Positions 7,859-11,419 of a stretch of DNA of 11,419 nt are shown in pieces; position 1 is the stretch's first letter; every line of letters begins with the position of its first letter. Under the pieces are notes generated by a model. The model was not told where the DNA came from, ran no database searches, and saw nothing but the letters and a program-made list of their open reading frames with translations. The stretch comes from DASUGM01 sp036274055 (lineage in GTDB: Bacteria; Acidobacteriota; Vicinamibacteria; Vicinamibacterales; SCN-69-37), in contig DASUGM010000202.1 in assembly GCA_036274055.1 (NCBI GenBank), positions 1 to 11,419 of the forward strand. Direction: 5' to 3'. A program made the translations under genes and the position numbers.

Positions 7859-7926
7859 GTGCTCGGTGCCTGGCGCTCCGTGCTCCGTGCGGGCGCACGA
7901 CGCACAACGCACGAGGCACGAGGCAC
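7859..7926. repeat. Heptad-iterated hairpin between maf and the DUF721 gene
   Basis: The left arm, 7859-7890, is five GTGC blocks (the third is GCGC) each separated by three variable bases, an exact period of seven. After a four-base loop GGGC (7891-7894), the right arm 7895-7926 is five GCAC blocks with the same spacing. Every block can face its complement, giving four perfect 4-base-pair stems, one with a mismatch, and three-base internal loops that sometimes also pair. The right arm ends six bases before the DUF721 ATG, so it overlaps the place where a ribosome site should be. A TATGAT word at 7840-7845 on the plus strand could be a -10 element that would put the whole hairpin in the 5' leader; no good -35 is seen. 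Confidence 0.85.
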
Positions 7927-7932
7927 GGTTCT

Positions 7933-8268
7933 ATGGAATCACTCGACATCACCGCCACCCGTGCCGTGCGCCAGTTGCTGGCGAACCAGCCGACGACGTC
8001 CGCGAAGGTCAACTTCGCGTGGACCGTCGCCGCGGGTCCGCAGCTCGGACGGGCAGCGACGATCACCTGGATCGACGACGGGACGCTGCACGTGCTCGCC
8101 CGCGACGAAGCGTGGCGCCGTGAGATCAGCCGCGCGCGATCGGTGATCGCTGAACGCCTCTCTCAATTGCTCGGCCCCGACGTCGTGCGCACCATCCGGG
8201 TGCGCGCCGCCGGCGCCGCCCGGCGGGCCGGATCGTCAGGCCCGGTTTACGAGGATCCAAATGCGTGA
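7933..8268 (+). CDS. dciA: DUF721 (DciA-like) protein, probable replicative-helicase partner
   Basis: 111 residues. DUF721 includes DciA, which works with the replicative helicase DnaB in bacteria without DnaC or DnaI. The core is visible: a helical N-terminus, then the AW...AAGPQLGRAATITW stretch (29-46), DGTLHV (49-54), the conserved aromatic in EAWRREI (Trp61) and a helix ending in a beta strand (SQLLGPDVVRTIRVRA, about 77-92). The C-terminus is a short, basic, Gly/Ala-rich tail. The ATG at 7933 follows GAGG words of the hairpin's right arm; the longer in-frame extension crosses the hairpin and is rejected. It overlaps the thiolase start by 8 bases. The assignment to DUF721 is firm; the helicase-loading role is from family knowledge. 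Confidence 0.8.
   Translation: MESLDITATRAVRQLLANQPTTSAKVNFAWTVAAGPQLGRAATITWIDDGTLHVLARDEAWRREISRARSVIAERLSQLLGPDVVRTIRVRAAGAARRAGSSGPVYEDPNA
8251..8255 (+). promoter_or_regulatory. Ribosome binding site of the thiolase gene
   Basis: GAGGA lies five bases before the ATG at 8261 and inside the end of the DUF721 reading frame. It fixes the thiolase start and shows that the two overlapping genes are probably translated from one message. Confidence 0.65.
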
Positions 8269-9442
8269 GACCGTCATCATCAGCGCCGTTCGCACCGCGA
8301 CCGGCAAGTTCCTGGGCGGACTGAAGGACCACAAGGCGACCGAGCTCGGCGCGATGGCCGTGCGCGAAGCCGTCCGGCGCGCCGGCATCGATCCCAAGTC
8401 GGTGGACGAATGCATCATGGGCAACGTCGTCAGTGCCGGCCTCGGCCAGGCGCCGGCGCGCCAGGCGGCCCTCAACGGCGGCCTCGACAATCACGTCGCC
8501 GCGTTGACGATCAACAAGGTCTGCGGCTCGGGGTTGAAAGCGGTGATGCTCGCGGCCCAGGGGATCGCGACCGGCGACATCGACATCGCCGTCGCCGGCG
8601 GCATGGAGTCGATGAGCAACTGCCCATACCTGATGACCAAGGTCCGCGAAGGTCTGCGCATGGGCGACGGCCAGATCATCGACTCGATGATCCACGACGG
8701 CCTCTGGGATTCGTTCAACAACATCCACATGGGCCTGACCGGCGAACACGTCTCGGAGAAGTACCACGTCACCCGCGAGCAGCAGGATGACTACGCGGTG
8801 AACAGTCACAAGAAGGCCGCGGCGGCGACCAGGGCCGGCTACTTCAAGGACGAGATCCTTCCGATTTCGATTCCGCAGAAAAAGGGCGATGCGATCGTCG
8901 TCGACAAGGACGAATCGATCCGCGAAGACACGAGCATGGAGACGCTCGGCCGACTGAAGCCGGCCTTCAAGAAGGATGGCACGGTCACCGCCGGGAACGC
9001 GCCCGGCGTCAACGACGGCGCCGCCGCGCTGGTGGTCATGGGCGCGGACATCGCGACGAAGCTCAACCTCACCCCGATGGCGCGCGTGATCGGGCAGGCG
9101 ACCGCCGGACTCGAGCCGAGGCTGGTGATGATGACGCCGGTCGAAGCGGTGCGGAAAGTCTTGAAGAAGACGGGCTGGACGACGGACAGCGTCGACTTGT
9201 TCGAACTCAACGAGGCGTTCGCGGTGCAGGCAGTCGCGGTGACGAAGGAACTCGGTCTCGATCCCGCACGCGTCAACATCAATGGCGGCGCGGTCGCGCT
9301 CGGCCACCCGATCGGCGCCAGCGGCGCGCGCGTCCTGACGACGCTGCTCTACTCACTACGCCGGCTGGGGAAGAAGCGCGGCATCGCCACGTTGTGCCTC
9401 GGTGGCGGCAATGGGGTGGCGTTGGCGGTGGAACTTACATAG
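8261..9442 (+). CDS. Acetyl-CoA C-acetyltransferase (biosynthetic-type thiolase)
   Basis: 393 residues, the usual length of thiolase II. It condenses two acetyl-CoA to acetoacetyl-CoA, or runs in reverse to end fatty-acid breakdown, in the cytoplasm. The nucleophile Cys88 is in VCGSGLKAV, His349 in GGAVALGHPIGASGAR and the second active-site Cys379 in CLGGGNG; NEAFA is also present. These positions match the Zoogloea enzyme within one residue. The next gene encodes 3-hydroxybutyryl-CoA dehydrogenase, so the pair makes or consumes 3-hydroxybutyryl-CoA; whether for butyrate-type metabolism, polyhydroxyalkanoate or beta-oxidation cannot be told here. Symbols phaA, atoB or thlA would all be possible. 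The start is supported by the GAGGA site at 8251-8255. Confidence 0.96.
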   Translation: MRETVIISAVRTATGKFLGGLKDHKATELGAMAVREAVRRAGIDPKSVDECIMGNVVSAGLGQAPARQAALNGGLDNHVAALTINKVCGSGLKAVMLAAQGIATGDIDIAVAGGMESMSNCPYLMTKVREGLRMGDGQIIDSMIHDGLWDSFNNIHMGLTGEHVSEKYHVTREQQDDYAVNSHKKAAAATRAGYFKDEILPISIPQKKGDAIVVDKDESIREDTSMETLGRLKPAFKKDGTVTAGNAPGVNDGAAALVVMGADIATKLNLTPMARVIGQATAGLEPRLVMMTPVEAVRKVLKKTGWTTDSVDLFELNEAFAVQAVAVTKELGLDPARVNINGGAVALGHPIGASGARVLTTLLYSLRRLGKKRGIATLCLGGGNGVALAVELT

Positions 9443-9444
9443 TT

Positions 9445-9531
9445 GGCTCAGGGCTCACGGCTCAGGGCTCGGCGCGGCTCGGAGTGCGCCGTGACACCGA
9501 GCCATGAGCCCTGAGCCCTGAGCCTTGAGCC
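9445..9531. repeat. Heptad-iterated inverted repeat between thiolase and dehydrogenase genes
   Basis: Starting two bases after the thiolase stop, the left arm has four adjacent heptads of the form GGCTCNN (9445-9472), three extra bases, then a fifth GGCTCGG (9476-9482). After a 14-base loop, the right arm (9497-9531) has five adjacent heptads NNGAGCC, complementary to the left ones. The arms can pair over nearly their whole length with the CGC insertion bulged out. There is no T-tract. It fills most of the 104-base gap between two genes that otherwise look co-transcribed. Confidence 0.88.
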
Positions 9532-9534
9532 AGC

Positions 9535-9539
9535 AGGAG
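9535..9539 (+). promoter_or_regulatory. Ribosome binding site deciding a GTG start
   Basis: AGGAG lies seven bases before GTG at 9547 and just outside the inverted repeat. It supports the GTG as the dehydrogenase start, since no in-frame ATG lies closer. Confidence 0.65.
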
Positions 9540-9546
9540 CTCGAAC

Positions 9547-10398
9547 GTGTCTGAGATCAAGTCCGTAGGAGTGATTGGCGCCGGCACGATGGGCAACGGC
9601 ATTGCGCAGGTGTTCGCGACGTCCGGCTATAGCGTCAAGCTGCATGACGCCTCGGCGGCGGCGATCGATCGAGCGCGCGCGACCATCGACAAGAGCCTCG
9701 GCAAGTTCGTTGAGAAGGGCAAGCTCGCGGCCGCCGACAAGGACGCCGCGCTCGGTCGCCTGAGTGCCGCGCCGGCGGTCGACGATCTCGCCGGGGTCGA
9801 TTACGTCGTCGAAGCCATCTTCGAGAACGCCGAGGTCAAGCGCGCGTTGTTCAGCAAGCTCGACGCGTTGACGCAGCCGCACGTCCTGCTCACCTCGAAC
9901 ACGTCGTCGATCTCGATCACGACGCTCGGTGCGGCCACCAGGCGCCCGGACAAAGTCCTGGGCATGCACTTCATGAACCCGGTGCCGTTGATGACGCTGG
10001 TCGAGCTGATCCGCGGCCAGGCGACCTCGGACACCTCGATGAACGTCGCGACCGACCTCTGCAAGGCGCTCGGCAAGACGCCGGTCGAGGCCGCCGACTA
10101 CCCGGGCTTCATCGCCAACCGGATCCTGATGCCGATGATCAACGAAGCGATCTTCGCGGTCATGGAAGGCGTCGGCACGCCGGAAGCGATCGACACGGTC
10201 ATGAAGCTCGGAATGAATCACCCGATGGGCCCGCTGACGCTGGCCGACTTCATCGGTCTGGATGTCTGCCTGGCGATTCTCGATGTCCTGCACACCGGAC
10301 TCGGCGATCCGAAGTACCGCGCGTGTCCGCTGCTGCGGCGGATGGTCGCCGCGGGGCATCTGGGGCGCAAGAGCGGACGGGGTTTTTACACGTACTAG
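9547..10398 (+). CDS. hbd: 3-hydroxybutyryl-CoA dehydrogenase
   Basis: 283 residues, the family's usual length. It reduces acetoacetyl-CoA to (S)-3-hydroxybutyryl-CoA with NAD(P)H, or the reverse, in the cytoplasm. The Rossmann nucleotide-binding motif GAGTMG is at 11-16. The catalytic His141 (GMHFMNP) and Glu153 (LVELIRG) are twelve residues apart as in the family, with Ser117-Asn118 (TSNTSS) and Asn191 (FIANRI) also conserved. The C-terminal helical domain ends with GLGDPKYRACPLLRRMVAAGHLGRKSGRGFYTY-type residues, complete. The gene is downstream of the thiolase, its metabolic partner. Symbols paaH, mmgB or hbd are used for the same family; the exact substrate range is not decided by sequence. 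It converges on the DUF457 gene 16 bases away. Confidence 0.95.
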   Translation: MSEIKSVGVIGAGTMGNGIAQVFATSGYSVKLHDASAAAIDRARATIDKSLGKFVEKGKLAAADKDAALGRLSAAPAVDDLAGVDYVVEAIFENAEVKRALFSKLDALTQPHVLLTSNTSSISITTLGAATRRPDKVLGMHFMNPVPLMTLVELIRGQATSDTSMNVATDLCKALGKTPVEAADYPGFIANRILMPMINEAIFAVMEGVGTPEAIDTVMKLGMNHPMGPLTLADFIGLDVCLAILDVLHTGLGDPKYRACPLLRRMVAAGHLGRKSGRGFYTY

Positions 10399-10400
10399 CC

Positions 10401-10433
10401 CCGGCTCGCGGGTCCTACCCGGACGAGCGCCGG
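10401..10433. terminator. Shared hairpin between convergent genes
   Basis: CCGG-CTCG-CGGGT (10401-10413) pairs with ACCCG (10417-10421), CGAG (10424-10427) and CCGG (10430-10433) around a CCT loop, with two two-base bulges. It begins three bases after the dehydrogenase stop and includes the stop codon of the opposing gene. It could act on both strands. It lacks a T-tract, so Rho-independent termination is not shown. Confidence 0.45.
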
Positions 10434-10927
10434 CCTCGCTGCCACAGCGCCAGCCACGCGAGCGGCGCAAGAATCGCGGTTTCGACCGCCACGGCGTAGG
10501 CGTTCTGCTGCCAGAAGCCGGGCCGCCACCAGGCACGGTAGATCGACGGGAACCACTCGACGCCGAACGAGACGTGTTGCGTCGAGATCGGCCAGAACGC
10601 CATCACTCCGATCGGCACCGACGAGTCAGATCCCAGCGCATCGAGCAACGGGTGCGACAACCACGCCAGCAACACCGCGACGAACACACGCGGTCGTGTG
10701 GCGGCGACCGGCCAGCGTCGCCAGCCGGCGATTGCCGCGACGATTAGCGCCGCGCCCAGGCTGTGCGTCTCCTGGCTGTGACGGCCCCAGAGGAGATCGA
10801 GATCGGGTGCGATGCCGATCGCCGCAAAGATGCCGATCGCAAGCCACGGCCGCGACGTCGTGTCACGGCCGCTCGCGAGCGTCCCGACGGCAATCGCGCC
10901 CAACGCGTGGCCCACAGGGGAAGGCAC
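10415..10927 (-). CDS. YdjM/DUF457-type membrane metal-dependent hydrolase
   Basis: 170 residues. The family is membrane-bound with a predicted metal site; E. coli YdjM is a LexA-regulated member, and the substrate is unknown. Candidate ligands sit in the family motifs: His7 (SPVGHALG), Asp42 and Asp44 (PDLDLL), His50 and His55 (RHSQETHSL), His92 and Asp96 (SHPLLDALG). Hydrophobic segments are at about 28-40, 56-68, 80-96 and 143-162. The start is GTG at 10927, giving the typical MPSPVGHA N-terminus; no clear ribosome site is seen. Its upstream side is occupied by the large inverted repeat at 10943-11115. No LexA box was recognised. Confidence 0.85.
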   Translation of the reverse strand: MPSPVGHALGAIAVGTLASGRDTTSRPWLAIGIFAAIGIAPDLDLLWGRHSQETHSLGAALIVAAIAGWRRWPVAATRPRVFVAVLLAWLSHPLLDALGSDSSVPIGVMAFWPISTQHVSFGVEWFPSIYRAWWRPGFWQQNAYAVAVETAILAPLAWLALWQRGRRSSG

Positions 10928-10942
10928 GACGCGATCTTATCG

Positions 10943-11115
10943 GGTGATGGGCGATCGGGTGATCGAGCCATGGCAAAGCATGGGCGATCGCGCGATCGGG
11001 CGAAGGGTGCCCTGGGGGTCACTGCGCTGGCCTCAGCGTGACTCAGTTCAGCCTTTGCACGATCGCGCGATCACCCATGCACTGCCATCGTCCGATCACC
11101 CGATCGGCTATCGCC
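10943..11115. repeat. Large inverted repeat of an iterated octamer
   Basis: The left arm 10943-11001 and the right arm 11057-11115 are reverse complements over 59 bases, with ten mismatches and no gaps by hand. The arms are built from GG(T/C)GATCG-like octamers, for example at 10951-10958 and 10983-10990. The 55-base loop contains its own hairpin: GTCAC (11018-11022) with GTGAC (11038-11042), and GCTG with CAGC inside. No gene is seen in the 220-base gap. It separates the DUF457 gene's 5' end from the 3' end of the permease gene. Confidence 0.88.
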
Positions 11116-11118
11116 TAT

Positions 11119-11141
11119 GGCGGGCGCCGAGCGCGCCCGCC
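11119..11141 (-). terminator. GC-only hairpin after the permease gene
   Basis: GGCGGGCGC (11119-11127) and GCGCCCGCC (11133-11141) form a perfect nine-base-pair stem with a five-base loop. On the minus strand it begins seven bases after the permease stop codon. The position suits a terminator, but no T-tract follows. Confidence 0.4.
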
Positions 11142-11147
11142 CGCCCG

Positions 11148-11419
11148 CTACTGCGGTCGAAGCGCCACGGCCGGATCGACGCGCAAGGCCCGCTTGACCG
11201 GCACGACGCAGGCGACCACGGCGGCAATGAGCAGAACGATCGGTGCGAGTCCGAATGCGAGCGGATCGCGCGGATCGACGTTGAACAGCTCGGTGGCGAT
11301 GAAACGCGCGGCGTAGAGTCCGGCCAGAACGCCAATCGCGGCGCCGCTCAGCGTCAAAGCCAGTCCCTGCCTGAGGACAAGGGCGGTCACCGACGACGAC
11401 GTCGCGCCGAGAGCCATGC
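11148..11419 (-). CDS. C-terminus of an FtsX/MacB-type ABC permease (partial)
   Basis: About 90 residues are visible; the 5' part lies beyond the right edge. The fragment begins at the conserved RMALGA-type turn (ALGATSSSVTALVLRQG), then two membrane segments separated by FNVDPRDPLAFG, and ends with the family's standard tail PVKRALRVDPAVALRPQ. This is the last part of the MacB/FtsX permease domain, used in lipoprotein, macrolide or peptide export. In Acidobacteria such endings are very common in large duplicated permeases without a fused ATPase. Which subtype this is cannot be seen from the fragment. The methionine at 11417 is internal, not a start. Confidence 0.9.
   Translation of the reverse strand, partial: MALGATSSSVTALVLRQGLALTLSGAAIGVLAGLYAARFIATELFNVDPRDPLAFGLAPIVLLIAAVVACVVPVKRALRVDPAVALRPQ

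Noticed and set aside
7835..7912. Longer Maf N-terminus
   Set aside because: The 26 extra residues are encoded largely by the heptad hairpin, and the family begins at MRLVLASSSPRR.
8126..9307. 393-codon frame opposite the thiolase
   Set aside because: Composition is Arg/His/Asp-rich with no motif; the thiolase frame has all active-site residues.
7859..9531. CRISPR array
   Set aside because: The repeated words are 7 bases long with 0-3 base spacing and mirrored arms. There are no 23-47 base repeats with unique spacers and no cas genes.
9448..10536. Long minus-strand frame opposite the dehydrogenase
   Set aside because: Low-complexity, Arg-rich product that runs through the intergenic palindrome; the dehydrogenase is complete on the other strand.
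10928..11147. Insertion-sequence remnant or MITE
   Set aside because: The arms are long and complementary, but no target-site duplication or transposase fragment is seen, and the internal octamer periodicity is not typical of a MITE. The possibility is not fully excluded.

Overview
The window is GC-rich (by eye about two thirds G+C), with dense genes and short operonic junctions. The gene content fits a Gram-negative, respiring bacterium. The best guess is Acidobacteriota, perhaps a Vicinamibacteria-like lineage. That rests on a cysteine-type CcmE beside a CcmF-CcmH fusion, an FtsX/MacB-type permease ending typical of acidobacterial duplicated permeases, and the codon bias. It is inference; there is no rRNA here to prove it.

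Left two thirds, minus strand (7150 down to 216): a tightly packed cytochrome c maturation (System I, Ccm) operon, transcribed right to left. The order is ccmE (haem chaperone), a ccmF-ccmH fusion (haem lyase plus apocytochrome thiol-reductase domain), a membrane zinc-ribbon protein with a CcmI-like helical segment, a secreted/membrane-anchored protein with an Ig-like fold, ccmA and ccmB (ABC transporter), ccmC (haem handling), a ccmD-like small membrane protein, and a 61-residue membrane protein. Junctions are 4-base stop/start overlaps or one-base gaps, so the genes are probably translationally coupled. A candidate promoter lies in front of ccmE and an intrinsic terminator follows the last gene. 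No ccmG or conventional ccmI is seen. CcmE carries the CxxxY variant of the haem-attachment motif instead of HxxxY.

Centre: maf (nucleotide pyrophosphatase) lies on the minus strand. Divergent from it is a plus-strand cluster: a DUF721/DciA-like replication protein, an acetyl-CoA acetyltransferase (thiolase) overlapping it by 8 bases, and a 3-hydroxybutyryl-CoA dehydrogenase. The last two make and reduce acetoacetyl-CoA.

Right end: a YdjM-type (DUF457) membrane metal-dependent hydrolase on the minus strand, convergent with the dehydrogenase, and the C-terminus of an ABC permease that runs off the right edge.

The most unusual signal lies between genes. All four larger gaps, plus the left edge, hold an inverted or directly repeated structure built from its own short iterated word: a 9-mer at 1-217, about an 8-mer or a 23-24-mer at 7210-7263, a 7-mer at 7859-7926, a different 7-mer at 9445-9531 and an 8-mer at 10943-11115. 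The words differ in sequence, but most of the structures share one layout: iterated word, short loop, iterated complement. This looks like one class of element-forming process acting only on intergenic DNA.
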